Position numbers and translations under genes: made by a program. The notes below the pieces were generated by a model that saw only the letters and a list, made by a program, of their open reading frames with translations, did not search any database and had not been told where the DNA came from. Below are positions 1-9,178 of a stretch of DNA of 58,418 nt, one piece after another (within the stretch, counting starts at the first letter, position 1; every line of letters starts with the position of its first letter). The DNA is from Candidatus Fermentithermobacillaceae bacterium. Its GTDB lineage: Bacteria > Bacillota > Sulfobacillia > Fermentithermobacillales > Fermentithermobacillaceae. The stretch is from positions 1 to 58,418 of the forward strand of contig JAAZEL010000046.1 of NCBI GenBank assembly GCA_012512325.1. The letters are read 5' to 3'.

Positions 1-261
1 CCTGAGGTACCTGTCCCAATAGTCCTCGGCCTTGGACTTCCATTGGTCCCGCTCAAGGGTGAGCACCTGGATCATCTCGTTCACGGCCTCATGGGAAGGC
101 TCCTGCGCTTCCGAAGACTCCTGGGCTTCCGAAGACCCCTGGGCTTCGGAAGGTTCCTTCCCCGCCGTTTCGGGCTGCCCCATCGGAGCCTCAAACGGCT
201 TCCTCGAAGTCTCAGGCTGCTCAACTTCCGGCATAAGTAAATCCTCTTGTCTCTTATCCAT
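1..261 (-). CDS. grpE: GrpE nucleotide exchange factor, N-terminal part (cut by window edge)
   Basis: This frame is not in the ORF track because it runs off the window. Translating the minus strand from ATG at 261 gives 87 residues, starting MDKRQEDLL and ending DYWDRYLR. The acidic, Glu/Ser/Pro-rich leader and the closing YWDRYLR match the start of the long GrpE coiled coil (family pattern YLRxxADFxNYRRR). GrpE releases ADP from DnaK as a dimer. It starts 5 bases after the dnaK stop, so it is the third gene of an hspR-dnaK-grpE operon. A second ATG at 234, with AGAGGAT upstream, is an alternative start. The leader repeats SEAQ-type tetrapeptides (GSSEAQESSEAQEPS), giving a low-complexity tail. 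The domain call rests on the last ~25 residues and on context. Confidence 0.85.
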   Translation of the reverse strand, partial: MDKRQEDLLMPEVEQPETSRKPFEAPMGQPETAGKEPSEAQGSSEAQESSEAQEPSHEAVNEMIQVLTLERDQWKSKAEDYWDRYLR

Positions 262-266
262 AAGCT

Positions 267-2195
267 TTACTTCCCGCTTTCCTTATCATCGGTCTTTTCC
301 TTGAACTCTGCGTCAAACACATCCTTCTTGTCACCGCCACCCGAAGACGCGGCATGGCTTTGGGGACCCGAAGCCTGACCCTCTTGAGCTGCCTGTTTGT
401 ACAGTTCCTCCGCCAACTTGGCGGCTGCATCCCGCAGATCATCGGAAGCTTTCTTCATTCTGTCAGTGTCATCACTGTTCAGCGCCTCTCTGGCTGCAGA
501 CAAGGCCTCTTCTGCTTTGGCCTTGTCATCTGAAGATATCCTGTCGCCGACGTCTTTGAGACTCTTCTCCACTGAGTAAATCAGCTGGTCCAGTTGGTTC
601 TTCGCCTCAATTCTCTCCCGTTGCTTCCTGTCTTCTTCCGCGTGTCTCTCAGCTTCTTCCACCAGGCGGTCAACTTCTTCCCTGGGAAGCTGGGTAGATG
701 CCTTGATGGCGATCTTCTGCTCTTTACCTGTCCCTTTATCCCTGGCTGAAACGTTCAGGATTCCGTTGGCGTCAATGTCGAAAGACACTTCGATCTGAGG
801 CACGCCCCTTGGCGCAGGGGGAATCCCTGAGAGGGTAAACCTTCCCAAGGTCCTGTTGTCCCGTGCCATGGGCCTCTCACCTTGAAGCACATGTATCTCG
901 ACTGTGGTCTGCATGTCGGCCGTGGTAGTGAAAATCTGGCTCTTTCTCACCGGGATGGTTGTGTTTCGTTCGATGATAGGCGTCATCACGCCGCCGAGGG
1001 TCTCAATGCCCAGGGTCAGTGGCGTCACGTCCAGGAGCACAATATCCTTCACGTCTCCGGCAAGTACGCCGGCTTGGATTGCAGCGCCCATAGCCACTAC
1101 TTCGTCAGGGTTTACGCCCCGGTTGGGCTCCTTACCGGTAAGGGTCTTCACCATCTCCTGAATCTTGGGCATTCTGGTGGACCCACCGACCAGGATCACC
1201 TCATCCAAGTCTTCCACACTGAGTTTGGCATCTTCCAAGACCCTTCTTACCGGGCCGGCACACCTTCTGGTGAGGTCATCGGTGAGTTCTTCAAACTTAG
1301 CCCTGGTGAGCCTCACCTCCAAGTGGAGAGGCTGGCCGTCCCTGGCGGCGCTGATGAACGGCAAGCTAATAGTTGTCTCAAGCACCTGGGAAAGCTCGAT
1401 CTTGGCTTTTTCGGCAGCCTCTATGAGGCGCTGGAGCGCCTGCCTGTCTTTCCTCAAGTCAATTCCGTAATCTTTCCTGAACTCTTCGGCTACATAGTCC
1501 ACGATCCTCTGGTCGTAGTCGTCGCCCCCTAGGTGGGTGTCGCCGGCTGTAGCCAGCACTTCCACCACACCGTCGCCTACTTCCAGGAGGGATACGTCGA
1601 AGGTGCCTCCGCCCAGGTCGAATACAAGGATTTTTTCGTTTTTCTTCTTGTCCACCCCGTACGCCAGGGAGGCGGCTGTAGGTTCATTGATAATCCTCAG
1701 CACCTCAAGCCCGGCTATCCGGCCTGCGTCCTTGGTAGCCTGCCTCTGGGCATCGTTGAAGTAAGCCGGGACGGTGATAACCGCCTTGGTAACCGGCTCG
1801 CCCAGGTATTTTTCGGCATCCTCCTTGAGTTTCCGCAATACATGGGCAGACAGTTCCTCAGGCGTCAGCTCCTTGTCTATCGAAGGCACATATATGCGCA
1901 CTTCGTCGTGTTTACCGCGCCTCACAGCGTAGGGCACGCGCTCGCGTTCAGCTTCCACTTCGTCGTAACGGCGGCCGATAAACCTCTTAATGGATGAAAT
2001 CGTGTTTTCCGGGTTGAGCACGGCCTGGCGTCTGGCAAGCTGGCCTACCAGTTTTTCCCCTTTCTTGCTGTACGCCACAACTGAAGGAGTGGTCCGCGAA
2101 CCCTCTGCGTTGATTATTACAGTCGGCTCAGAACCTTCCATCACAGCGATAACCGAGTTGGTGGTACCCAGGTCAATACCTACAATCTTGGACAT
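267..2195 (-). CDS. dnaK: Chaperone protein DnaK (Hsp70)
   Basis: Full-length Hsp70 of 642 residues. The ATPase domain opens with [11 protein letters not shown], and the phosphate-2 signature [14 protein letters not shown] lies near residue 190. The adenosine motif [11 protein letters not shown] lies near residue 325. The substrate-binding domain follows ([12 protein letters not shown]), then a helical lid and an Ala/Gly/Ser-rich tail ending DDKESGK. It refolds and holds client proteins in the cytoplasm in an ATP cycle driven by DnaJ and GrpE. The operon order is hspR, dnaK, grpE; dnaJ or a cbpA-like gene may lie beyond the window edge. Several long antisense ORFs overlap it, which is usual for GC-rich dnaK genes, and they are not counted as genes. 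Confidence 0.98.
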   Translation of the reverse strand: MSKIVGIDLGTTNSVIAVMEGSEPTVIINAEGSRTTPSVVAYSKKGEKLVGQLARRQAVLNPENTISSIKRFIGRRYDEVEAERERVPYAVRRGKHDEVRIYVPSIDKELTPEELSAHVLRKLKEDAEKYLGEPVTKAVITVPAYFNDAQRQATKDAGRIAGLEVLRIINEPTAASLAYGVDKKKNEKILVFDLGGGTFDVSLLEVGDGVVEVLATAGDTHLGGDDYDQRIVDYVAEEFRKDYGIDLRKDRQALQRLIEAAEKAKIELSQVLETTISLPFISAARDGQPLHLEVRLTRAKFEELTDDLTRRCAGPVRRVLEDAKLSVEDLDEVILVGGSTRMPKIQEMVKTLTGKEPNRGVNPDEVVAMGAAIQAGVLAGDVKDIVLLDVTPLTLGIETLGGVMTPIIERNTTIPVRKSQIFTTTADMQTTVEIHVLQGERPMARDNRTLGRFTLSGIPPAPRGVPQIEVSFDIDANGILNVSARDKGTGKEQKIAIKASTQLPREEVDRLVEEAERHAEEDRKQRERIEAKNQLDQLIYSVEKSLKDVGDRISSDDKAKAEEALSAAREALNSDDTDRMKKASDDLRDAAAKLAEELYKQAAQEGQASGPQSHAASSGGGDKKDVFDAEFKEKTDDKESGK

Positions 2196-2260
2196 AAACG
2201 CACCTCCACACCATCACAAGTTTGTCTCTCCGGGCGCATCATGGCCCGCAGCATCACGCT

Positions 2261-2632
2261 TCACCGTGTCTCTCTTACCAGTCCGTTCTTGGCCTCACTA
2301 GCGTCCCCACTGTGCCTGTCTTGCTTGGCGGCGCCTGGTGAATCCTGAGGCCGGCGGCTGACGTGTGTACGGATCTGAGAATCTCCCTCCTCCATGGCGA
2401 TTATCACCCGGATCCCTTGCGGATTTATGCCGCACTGCCTCCAGAGATATATGATGCGGGCGAGCAACTTGAGATCGTTGCTGGAATACAGGCGGATGTT
2501 GGAATCGGTCCGGGCGGGCGATATGAGCCCTTCGTTTTCTATCTGTCTGAGGAACTGCGGTGTTTCACCAAGAAGACGCGCAGCCACTCCTATGGTGTAA
2601 ACAGGTTCGTCGGGACCGTGAAAGAAATCCAC
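2261..2632 (-). CDS. hspR: MerR-family heat-shock repressor, HspR-like
   Basis: A 123-residue winged-helix protein starting at GTG, with AAGGGGAT as ribosome site. The N-terminal ~75 residues (VYTIGVAARLLGETPQFLRQ, then GLISPARTDSNIRLYSSND) follow HspR more closely than generic MerR proteins: the PARTD...RxYS wing is characteristic. HspR represses dnaK operons and uses DnaK as a co-repressor in actinobacteria. Here it is the first gene, 65 bases before dnaK, so autorepression with feedback from DnaK is the natural inference. The C-terminal ~45 residues are polar and not recognised. No clear HAIR operator (CTTGAGT-N7-ACTCAAG) or CIRCE element was found upstream. Confidence 0.85.
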   Translation of the reverse strand: MDFFHGPDEPVYTIGVAARLLGETPQFLRQIENEGLISPARTDSNIRLYSSNDLKLLARIIYLWRQCGINPQGIRVIIAMEEGDSQIRTHVSRRPQDSPGAAKQDRHSGDASEAKNGLVRETR

Positions 2633-2772
2633 GAGATCATCCCCTTGTTAAGAAACCTATTCGAAGTCAATAGCTTTCTTAATGAGTACCAATAGCAATT
2701 ATATCCCAAACGGTCAAGGGATTTGTACATGGCTCAGCATGGGCACAGCCTAGGATTCGGCCAATGGGAAAC

Positions 2773-2801
2773 CGGATTCGATGCAGAACCGGTCGAATCC
2801 G
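2773..2801. terminator. Hairpin without U-tract between meaB and hspR
   Basis: CGGATTCG pairs with CGAATCCG across a 13-base loop. It lies in the 262-base gap after the meaB stop and before hspR. A terminator for the mmd-meaB operon is the likeliest role, but no run of T follows on either strand. The rest of the gap holds a TATAAT-like hexamer (2698-2703 on the minus strand) without a good -35 partner, and nothing else recognisable. Confidence 0.4.
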
Positions 2802-2894
2802 CCAGACGAAGCAACGAGTCGGCCACTTCCTAACCACCTCAGGATAGGGGTGTGACCGACTTGCGAACAAAAGCCAACAACTACTCGTTGCACT

Positions 2895-3893
2895 CTATTC
2901 GTCGATCTTGGCTTCAAGGCACAAGTGCTGCCTGATTAAGTCCTTTGCCACGGCAGCCGGGTAGGTCTTGCCCTCTGACAGCTGCTTCAGAGCTCCGTCA
3001 AGACTACCGTCTGCACGTGCCTTGGCTAGGATGTAGTCAACCGTATCCCGTCTTATGTTGTCTTCCAGTGCGGCGATGTAGCTCCTGGCAATCCTCTCCT
3101 CCAGCAAGCCATTCTGCTTGAGAAACTCCGAGTGCTCATCGATCTTATCCAGGAGCTCAACTACGCCTTTGCCCTGGGATGCCACCGTCTTGAGGACAGG
3201 GGGCTTCCACTGCCATTCCCTGTTCAGCCCCAGCATTGCTTCCAGCACGGCAACCGCCCTGTCGGCATCCGGGTGATCGGCTTTGTTTACGCAGAACACA
3301 TCGCCGATTTCCAAAATCCCGGCTTTGATCGCCTGGATATCGTCACCCAAACCCGGAGCCATTACAACCAGAACTGAATGGGCATAGCGCATAATATCCA
3401 CTTCTGACTGGCCTGCACCTACCGTTTCAACCAGTATGTAGTCAAAGCCGAAAGCATCGAAAAGGGTTATTATGTCGCCTGTATGCCGGGAGAGTCCCCC
3501 CAGGTATCCCCTGGACGCCAAGCTGCGGAAGAATACCTCATCGTCGGTGGTACGTGAGCGCACCCTCACCCTGTCTCCAAGTATGGCACCACCGGTAAAG
3601 GGAGAAGAGGGGTCTACAGCAATCACTCCGACTGAATGCCCGCGCTCGCGTATGGCTCCGATTAGGCTGTCCACCAAAGTGGACTTACCCACCCCGGGTG
3701 ACCCTGTTATTCCGATGACCTTGCCACGTCCTCTGAGCTTATAAGCCTCTTCCAGGATATGCCCAGCATGTTCGGAACCGTTTTCGACAAGGGTTACGGC
3801 CCTTGCCAGGGCGGCCCTCTTCCTGTCCCGCAAACCCTGGATTATCTGATTATGCAAATACAACACCATCCCGTCCGGATTGCCGATAGACAT
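2895..3893 (-). CDS. meaB: Methylmalonyl-CoA mutase-associated GTPase MeaB (ArgK family)
   Basis: A G3E-family GTPase. The core begins MVLYLHNQIIQGLRDRKRAALARAVTLVEN and carries the Walker A motif GITGSPGVGKST. VIAVDPSSPFTGGAILGDR, DYILVETVGAGQSEVDI (Walker B/switch) and NKAD (base recognition) follow in order. MeaB guards and reloads the B12-dependent mutase by gating cofactor exchange. The ORF is open back to 4070, but that start would overlap the mutase subunit and add residues absent from the family, so the ATG at 3893 was chosen; 3869 is also possible. Neither has a strong ribosome site, so coupling to the upstream gene may matter. It is the last gene of the methylmalonyl-CoA operon. Confidence 0.93.
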   Translation of the reverse strand: MSIGNPDGMVLYLHNQIIQGLRDRKRAALARAVTLVENGSEHAGHILEEAYKLRGRGKVIGITGSPGVGKSTLVDSLIGAIRERGHSVGVIAVDPSSPFTGGAILGDRVRVRSRTTDDEVFFRSLASRGYLGGLSRHTGDIITLFDAFGFDYILVETVGAGQSEVDIMRYAHSVLVVMAPGLGDDIQAIKAGILEIGDVFCVNKADHPDADRAVAVLEAMLGLNREWQWKPPVLKTVASQGKGVVELLDKIDEHSEFLKQNGLLEERIARSYIAALEDNIRRDTVDYILAKARADGSLDGALKQLSEGKTYPAAVAKDLIRQHLCLEAKIDE

Positions 3894-4008
3894 CTTGAGT
3901 CTAAGGCCGTCGCACGGCCAGCCCCAAGGGCGCGCCACAGCGATGTACCCCACGCCCCGGCTCATGAGCTTGTCATGAACTTGCCGCAGCGGCCTGCCGG
4001 AGTTTGCT

Positions 4009-4413
4009 TTACCGCTTGAGGTTGGCCTTGGTATATTCCACAATATCCTGGGTGTTGGTTCCCGGGCCAAACACTTCGTCTACGCCGTTGGCTTTCAGGA
4101 ACTCAACGTCCTCCGCAGGGATAATACCGCCTGCAAGCACCAATACGTCTAACTCTTCAGCGCCCTTTTCTTTCTTGAGACACTCAACCACCTTGGGAAG
4201 GAGTGTGTTGTGGGCCCCTGAAAGAATGGAGCAGGCCACCACGTCAACGTCTTCCTCCACTGCCATCCTGGCCAGCTCTTCGGGAGTCCGGTGCAGGCCG
4301 CTGTAGATGACCTCCATACCCGCATCCCTAAAGGATCTGGCAATCACCTTAGCCCCTCGGTCATGGCCGTCCAGGCCCGGTTTCCCTACGAGAACCCGGA
4401 TTTTCCTATCCAT
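4009..4413 (-). CDS. Methylmalonyl-CoA mutase, small B12-binding subunit
   Basis: A 134-residue cobalamin-binding domain. It shows the base-off/His-on signature DGHDRG (DxHxxG) in [15 protein letters not shown], then SILSG (SxL) and the GG of VLAGGIIP, so the lower axial histidine is present. The track extends the ORF to 4578, but ATG at 4413 has AAGGAGGGG seven bases upstream and fits the family length. In split mutases this subunit pairs with a ~550-residue catalytic subunit that binds the CoA ester. That partner is not in the window; it must lie elsewhere. It sits between mmdB and meaB and interconverts succinyl-CoA and (R)-methylmalonyl-CoA when assembled. Confidence 0.92.
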   Translation of the reverse strand: MDRKIRVLVGKPGLDGHDRGAKVIARSFRDAGMEVIYSGLHRTPEELARMAVEEDVDVVACSILSGAHNTLLPKVVECLKKEKGAEELDVLVLAGGIIPAEDVEFLKANGVDEVFGPGTNTQDIVEYTKANLKR

Positions 4414-4574
4414 CCTGTACCCCTCCTTAGGATCGCCAACTATATCCGTCTCCAAGGTCTCACATTGTTTAGTCAAATTGATCAGATTTGTCCAATTGCC
4501 ATTCCCATCAGTTTCATCAATCCGATCAACCTCATTCACCGGACAACCGATGGAAGCGACTCTACGCCAGGATC

Positions 4575-5711
4575 TCACGAAAGCAGAGCTATCAATACCC
4601 CTGCGGCAACCGCCGTCCCGATGACCCCGGCCACGTTAGGCCCCATTGCGTGCATGAGCAAGAAGTTCTGTGGGTTTTCCTCCTGCCCCACAACCTGGCT
4701 GACCCTTGCGGCCATGGGAACCGCTGACACTCCGGCGGAACCGATAAGAGGGTTCACTTTGCCTCCGGTTGCATAATACATTAGTTTGCCCAGCAACGCC
4801 CCGCCTGCGGTGCCTCCGGCAAATGCCACTATTCCAAGGGCAATAATTTTGATGGTATCAAGGGTCAGGAAGTTCTCAGCGCTCATGGTAGCGCCCACAG
4901 AAGTTGCCAACAAGATGACTACAATATTGTTGAGCTCATTCTGGGCAGTCTTGGACAACCTATCTGTAACCCCGCATTCCCTGAACAGGTTGCCTAGCAT
5001 AAGCATGCCGATGAGAGGAGCCACCGGAGGTAGAAACAGCCCAACCAAGATGGTAACAACGATGGGGAACACGATTTTCTCTGTCTTGGACACCTGCCTC
5101 AACTGGCTCATAACTGTGCTGCGTTCCTTCTTGGTTGTCAGAGCTCTCATGATGGGAGGCTGTATAAGCGGGACCAGGGACATATATGTGTACGCCGCCA
5201 CAGCGATCGGGCCCAGGAGCTCCGGAGCCAGCTTCATTGCCGTGTAAATTGCAGTCGGCCCGTCGGCCCCTCCGATGATCCCGATGGCGCCTGCCTGGGG
5301 GAGGGTGAATCCCAAAGCTTTTGCCATAAGCATGGCAAGAAATACGCCTATCTGGGCAGCGGCTCCAAGCAGGATAGTCGAAGGGTTAGCCAAAAGCGGC
5401 CCAAAGTCCGTCATGGCTCCAACCCCCAGGAAGATGAGGGGCGGGAATATCTCCTTCTCTATTCCAAAGCTAAGATAGTACAACAACCCGCCTGGCATGT
5501 CCCCCTCAGGAGGATTCATGATGGGAGCAAGGGGCAGGTTGGCCAGTATGGCTCCAAAGGCGATGGGTACCAAGAGAAGGGGCTCGAATCTCTTGTATAT
5601 GGCAAGGTATAGCAGCAAGATGCCGATCAGCATCATGACAACATTGCCCAAGGTAAGTTGGGAAAAGCCAGTGGTCTCCCATAGCCTTTCAACCAGTGTG
5701 CCTACGTTCAT
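4575..5711 (-). CDS. mmdB: Sodium-pumping decarboxylase, beta (membrane) subunit
   Basis: A 378-residue polytopic membrane protein of the OadB/MmdB/GcdB family. Conserved stretches include [17 protein letters not shown], the pore signature [14 protein letters not shown], and [14 protein letters not shown] followed by [18 protein letters not shown] near the C-terminus. In this family the Asp in GGADGPT takes part in sodium translocation. It decarboxylates the carboxybiotin delivered by MmdC and exports sodium. A GGAGGAAGGTG site precedes ATG 5711. It follows mmdC closely and is followed by the mutase B12 subunit, tying the pump to propionate/succinate metabolism. Confidence 0.97.
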   Translation of the reverse strand: MNVGTLVERLWETTGFSQLTLGNVVMMLIGILLLYLAIYKRFEPLLLVPIAFGAILANLPLAPIMNPPEGDMPGGLLYYLSFGIEKEIFPPLIFLGVGAMTDFGPLLANPSTILLGAAAQIGVFLAMLMAKALGFTLPQAGAIGIIGGADGPTAIYTAMKLAPELLGPIAVAAYTYMSLVPLIQPPIMRALTTKKERSTVMSQLRQVSKTEKIVFPIVVTILVGLFLPPVAPLIGMLMLGNLFRECGVTDRLSKTAQNELNNIVVILLATSVGATMSAENFLTLDTIKIIALGIVAFAGGTAGGALLGKLMYYATGGKVNPLIGSAGVSAVPMAARVSQVVGQEENPQNFLLMHAMGPNVAGVIGTAVAAGVLIALLS

Positions 5712-5744
5712 TGTGTGAATACACCTTCCTCCGGCTTAAGGTAT

Positions 5745-6155
5745 CTAACTGTCAAGGCGGATAAGCACGTCTCCCGTCTGTACAGTCGCGCCTTGGCTCA
5801 CAAGCACCTCAGTCACCGTGGCGTCAAAAGGCGCAAGGATTTCGTTTTGCATCTTCATGGCCTCGAGCAGCAACAGTATGTCGCCTTTCTTGACACTGGC
5901 CCCTGCTGCAACCTTGATCTCGGTGATAACGCCGGGGATAGGCGCTGTGACATCACCGGCTCCGGCCTGAGCGGGTTTAGGCGCAGGCGTGGCAGCAGGT
6001 TTAGGGGTAACCGCAGGTTTCTGAGGCAAAGCCGGGGGCTGGGATGGGCTTACCACGGGTTTCCTTGCCACAGCTTCCCTTTCAACACCCTGCCCGATCT
6101 CTTCAACTTCAACCTCAAACACTTCATCATCTATCTTAACCCTAAATCGCCTCAC
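5745..6155 (-). CDS. mmdC: Biotin carboxyl carrier subunit of methylmalonyl-CoA decarboxylase
   Basis: A 136-residue biotin carrier starting at GTG, with AAGGAGG seven bases upstream. A short N-terminal segment (RRFRVKIDDEVFEVEVEEI) leads to an Ala/Pro/Lys-rich flexible linker at about residues 35-65. The biotinyl domain follows with the canonical LEAMKMQNEI; the Lys of AMKM is the biotinylation site. It shuttles carboxyl groups from MmdA to MmdB. The Pro/Ala linker is typical of Veillonella and Propionigenium MmdC. A biotin ligase is not in the window. Confidence 0.96.
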   Translation of the reverse strand: MRRFRVKIDDEVFEVEVEEIGQGVEREAVARKPVVSPSQPPALPQKPAVTPKPAATPAPKPAQAGAGDVTAPIPGVITEIKVAAGASVKKGDILLLLEAMKMQNEILAPFDATVTEVLVSQGATVQTGDVLIRLDS

Positions 6156-6194
6156 GTTAGATCCTCCTTCATTGACAATTAGATGGTGCTTGAC

Positions 6195-6566
6195 CTATCT
6201 CAACGCATGAATCCTTGATGTCTTGCCCCATATTCCGGCATCAGAAATCCTGCGCACAAACACTGGAACTGTCTTGTGTCCCAGGTATGCATGTAAAGCA
6301 GCTACAATGGCCGCTTTACGCCGCGCATCCAGTGCATCAAAAGGTACAGGTTCTGGGTCAAGGTCCTGTTGCGCGACACTCTGTGACGCCACCTGGGTAC
6401 CTGAATCGACAGAACCGGCGCCTTCTGTGGCCTTCTTGCCGTCTCCGGCTGACGCCGTCCTGTGAATCAGGTTGATCATGAATGCGATGACGATAAGCAC
6501 CGCAAACACAACTGTCATGTTCACCACAGTCAGAATCAAACCGCCTGCAATGGTATCAGGTATCAT
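6195..6566 (-). CDS. mmdD: Sodium-pumping decarboxylase, gamma/delta small membrane subunit
   Basis: A 123-residue OadG/MmdD-type protein. A single N-terminal membrane helix (GLILTVVNMTVVFAVLIVIAFMINLI) is followed by a Ser/Gly/Ala-rich linker. The C-terminus, FDALDARRKAAIVAALHAYLGHK, resembles the assembly segment of delta subunits. It holds the MmdA carboxyltransferase to the membrane pump. GGAGGGATGTAG precedes ATG 6566, and mmdA ends 36 bases upstream, consistent with one operon in the order A-D-C-B. The extra epsilon subunit found in Veillonella is not seen. Confidence 0.93.
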   Translation of the reverse strand: MIPDTIAGGLILTVVNMTVVFAVLIVIAFMINLIHRTASAGDGKKATEGAGSVDSGTQVASQSVAQQDLDPEPVPFDALDARRKAAIVAALHAYLGHKTVPVFVRRISDAGIWGKTSRIHALR

Positions 6567-6602
6567 CTACATCCCTCCACACGCCGCCGTCGGACAGCAT
6601 GA

Positions 6603-8168
6603 TCACAATGGTATGTTGCCATGCTTCTTACGTGATTGCTCAATCATTTTCGTCGATGTAAGCTCAAGGGCGTCTATGACCCTGGGACGGAGCTCCTGGG
6701 GATCGATTACGTCATCGATGTAACCCCTGCCCGCCGCGACATACGGGTTAGCGAACACTTCACGGAACTCCTTGATTTTCTCTGCGCGCTTGGCCGCAGG
6801 ATCTTCCGCCTCGCTAATCTCTTTCCTGAATACCACATTTGCGGCACCTTCAGGCCCCATAACCGCGATCTCCGCATGGGGGAACGCAAATACCATATCT
6901 GCGCCAAGATGCCTGGAACACATGGCGATGTAAGCCCCGCCGTAGGCCTTCCTGGTAATCACGGTTACCTTGGGCGCGGTAGCTTCCGAATATGCGTACA
7001 AGAGCTTAGCCCCGTGCCTGATGATGCCGCCGTACTCCTGGTCAACGCCAGGGAGATAGCCGGGTACGTCTACCAGGGTTACCAGAGGGATGTTGAAAGC
7101 GTCGCAGAATCTCACGAATCTGGAAGCCTTGTCTGAAGCATCGATGTCCAAACACCCTGCCTTAACCATTGGCTGGGATGCAATGATACCGGCCACCCTA
7201 CCGCCAAACCTGGCAAATCCCGTTATTATGTTGGCGGCGAAATACTTCGACACTTCGAAGAAGGCCCCGTCGTCCACCATGGAGTATATCACGTCATACA
7301 TGTTGTAACCCTTATTGGGATCCACAGGGACAACTTCCCGAAGCATGGGATCCAACCTGCCGGGCTCGTCCCCCGTCTCAACAAAGGGCGGATCTTCCTG
7401 GTTATTGGAAGGCAGATACGACAGGAGGGTCCTGATCATTTCGAAACAGGTGCGCTCGTCAGGGGCCATAAAATGGGCTACACCGCTTATCTGGTTATGT
7501 GCGAGCGCGCCTCCCAGCTGATCAACGGAAACTTCCTCACCGGTAACAGCTTTGATAACCTGGGGCCCTGTTATGAACATGTTGGATATGCCCTCAACCA
7601 TGAACACAAAATCAGTGAGCGCCGGCGAGTATACGGCGCCCCCTGCACAAGGCCCGAGTATCACCGATATCTGCGGAATCACACCTGAATACTTCACATT
7701 CCGGTAGAAGATGTTGCCGTAACCCTTGAGGGCGTCTACCCCTTCCTGAATCCTGGCGCCGCCCGAATCGTTCAAAGACACAAAGGGCACTCCGACCTTG
7801 GCCGCAAGATCCATGATCTTGCAGATTTTCTCAGCGTGCATCTCGCCCAAGGAACCACCTATCACAGTAAAATCCTGTGCGGCAACGCATACAGCCCTGC
7901 CGTTGACCAGGCCATATCCTGTAACCACGCCTTCCCCGGGCGCCTCCGTTTCTGACATGCCAAACTCAGTAGCCCTGTGGACGATAAAGGCGTCAGTCTC
8001 GACAAAAGTACCAGGATCGAAAAAGGCAGCTATACGTTCCCTTGCAGTCATCTTGCCCTGCTGGTGCTGCCTGTCGATTCTCTTTTGGCCACCGCCTTGC
8101 TCAACCTTGCTGCGGCGTTCCCTCAGTTCCTTGAGTTTCTGTTCCAACTGCATGGATGAATCTGACAA
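6603..8168 (-). CDS. mmdA: Methylmalonyl-CoA decarboxylase, carboxyltransferase (alpha) subunit
   Basis: A ~521-residue carboxyltransferase of the AccD/PccB/MmdA family. Features are KMTARERIAAFFDPGTF, the oxyanion-hole regions SGGARIQEGVDAL and GPCAGGAVYSPALTDF, and the C-terminal half VPGYLPGVDQEYGGIIRHGAKLLYAY, then KAYGGAYIAMCS. It moves the carboxyl of (S)-methylmalonyl-CoA to biotin on MmdC. The track uses 8219, but TTG 8168 has GGAGGTG six bases upstream in the same frame; the next ATG (8153) lies too far from any such site. Acetyl- or propionyl-CoA carboxyltransferase is the alternative, but adjacent mmdD, C and B settle it. The gap back to rex (8169-8467, 299 bases) shows no convincing promoter or Rex site. 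Confidence 0.95.
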   Translation of the reverse strand: MSDSSMQLEQKLKELRERRSKVEQGGGQKRIDRQHQQGKMTARERIAAFFDPGTFVETDAFIVHRATEFGMSETEAPGEGVVTGYGLVNGRAVCVAAQDFTVIGGSLGEMHAEKICKIMDLAAKVGVPFVSLNDSGGARIQEGVDALKGYGNIFYRNVKYSGVIPQISVILGPCAGGAVYSPALTDFVFMVEGISNMFITGPQVIKAVTGEEVSVDQLGGALAHNQISGVAHFMAPDERTCFEMIRTLLSYLPSNNQEDPPFVETGDEPGRLDPMLREVVPVDPNKGYNMYDVIYSMVDDGAFFEVSKYFAANIITGFARFGGRVAGIIASQPMVKAGCLDIDASDKASRFVRFCDAFNIPLVTLVDVPGYLPGVDQEYGGIIRHGAKLLYAYSEATAPKVTVITRKAYGGAYIAMCSRHLGADMVFAFPHAEIAVMGPEGAANVVFRKEISEAEDPAAKRAEKIKEFREVFANPYVAAGRGYIDDVIDPQELRPRVIDALELTSTKMIEQSRKKHGNIPL

Positions 8169-8467
8169 CCGGTTCACCTCCGCCGGGAATTCATAAGGCT
8201 GCCACATTGGATCAGCCAATAACCAGCCAACGTTCAGTCCAAAGTTACGTTAAACCAAACATAGCATAACACAAAGACAATAAAGGGGGAAGCGCAGTTT
8301 GAGCGCAAGGGGAAGCGGGTTTTCCACATGCTGCTGTGTTAGTTTTGGATCTGACATACAGTCCAATTTGGCACGATATGAAGGTATGTCCGAGACCCTC
8401 ACCGACAAGAACCCCAGGCCCTGTCTTCTGAAACACGATGAAACCGCGTATATCCGTCCGGAAATCC

Positions 8468-9097
8468 TTATAGGTAAAAACCAAGTTCCTGAAGATCTGA
8501 AGTCACATCGCTGTTCTGGATCCTTACACCGGGCGGAACCTTGATCCTTACAGGAGCAAAATTAAGGAAGCCTCTTATTCCTTTGGAGATGGCATAGTTG
8601 ACGACTTCTTGGGCAACATTGGCCGGCACTGCAACTACACCGATCTTGATATCTCCTGAAGCCGTCACCTCTTCCAGTTCATTCAGGTGCCGTACGGGTA
8701 CACCCTCTATTTCGGTGCCCACCTTGGCCGGGTCGATATCAAACAGGCCCTTGACAACAAACCTGTAATTGGGAGCAGTTTCCTTTCTGGTAGTCAGGTA
8801 TCTGGCAAGGGCAGTCCCAAGCTCACCCACGCCAAAAATGACGATATTCATCTCCCTGTCGGCTCCCAAGATCGCCGTGAGCTCTTTTCTCAGCCCCAAG
8901 ATGGGGTATCCCACGCCTTGTTTGCCGAACTCCCCGAACAGCGCCAGGTCCTTCCTTACTTGTGCACTGTTGACCGCCGCAAGATCCCCAATCTGAGCTG
9001 AAGAGATGTAGTCATCAGGCCCTGCTTCTATGTCCGTCAAGATCCTCAGATATGTGACAAGCCTGCGGATTACAACATCCGGAATCTTGTTTCGCAT
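8468..9097 (-). CDS. rex: Redox-sensing transcriptional repressor Rex
   Basis: A 209-residue Rex. The N-terminal winged helix reads IPDVVIRRLVTYLRIL, then ISSAQIGDLAAVNSAQVRKDLALFGEFGKQGVGY, which is close to the family consensus. The Rossmann domain has the NADH loop VIFGVGELGTALARY, and the tail has FAPVRIKVPPGVRIQNSDV. Rex releases DNA when NADH rises, derepressing fermentation and respiration genes. ATG 9097 has GGAGGT upstream. Its position just before mmdA suggests control of the sodium-pump operon; the only near-consensus site found in the window is before gdh (28081-28098). Confidence 0.97.
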   Translation of the reverse strand: MRNKIPDVVIRRLVTYLRILTDIEAGPDDYISSAQIGDLAAVNSAQVRKDLALFGEFGKQGVGYPILGLRKELTAILGADREMNIVIFGVGELGTALARYLTTRKETAPNYRFVVKGLFDIDPAKVGTEIEGVPVRHLNELEEVTASGDIKIGVVAVPANVAQEVVNYAISKGIRGFLNFAPVRIKVPPGVRIQNSDVTSDLQELGFYL

Positions 9098-9178
9098 TGA
9101 GCCTTACCTCCTTGCTGTCGTCCGGTGAGCAAGTTCACTCGTGTTTCTCCGGTACATCCACGGACGGCCATGGACCTT

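Noticed and set aside
882-1532. 216-residue plus-strand ORF antisense to dnaK
   Set aside because: Long antisense ORFs are a known by-product of dnaK codon use; no ribosome site and no family match.
2773-2801. tRNA-like T-arm (GGTCGAATCC) before hspR
   Set aside because: No acceptor stem, anticodon arm or D-arm fits around it; treated as a simple hairpin.
2633-2895. HAIR or CIRCE operator before hspR
   Set aside because: Only partial matches (for example ACTCATTAAG) were found; no inverted repeat at the needed spacing.
5715-6182. 155-residue plus-strand ORF across mmdC
   Set aside because: Antisense to a clear biotin carrier gene; composition is that of a shadow frame.
8169-8467. Rex operator before mmdA
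   Set aside because: TTGTGTTATGCTATGTTTGG has only the left half-site; the right half does not match.
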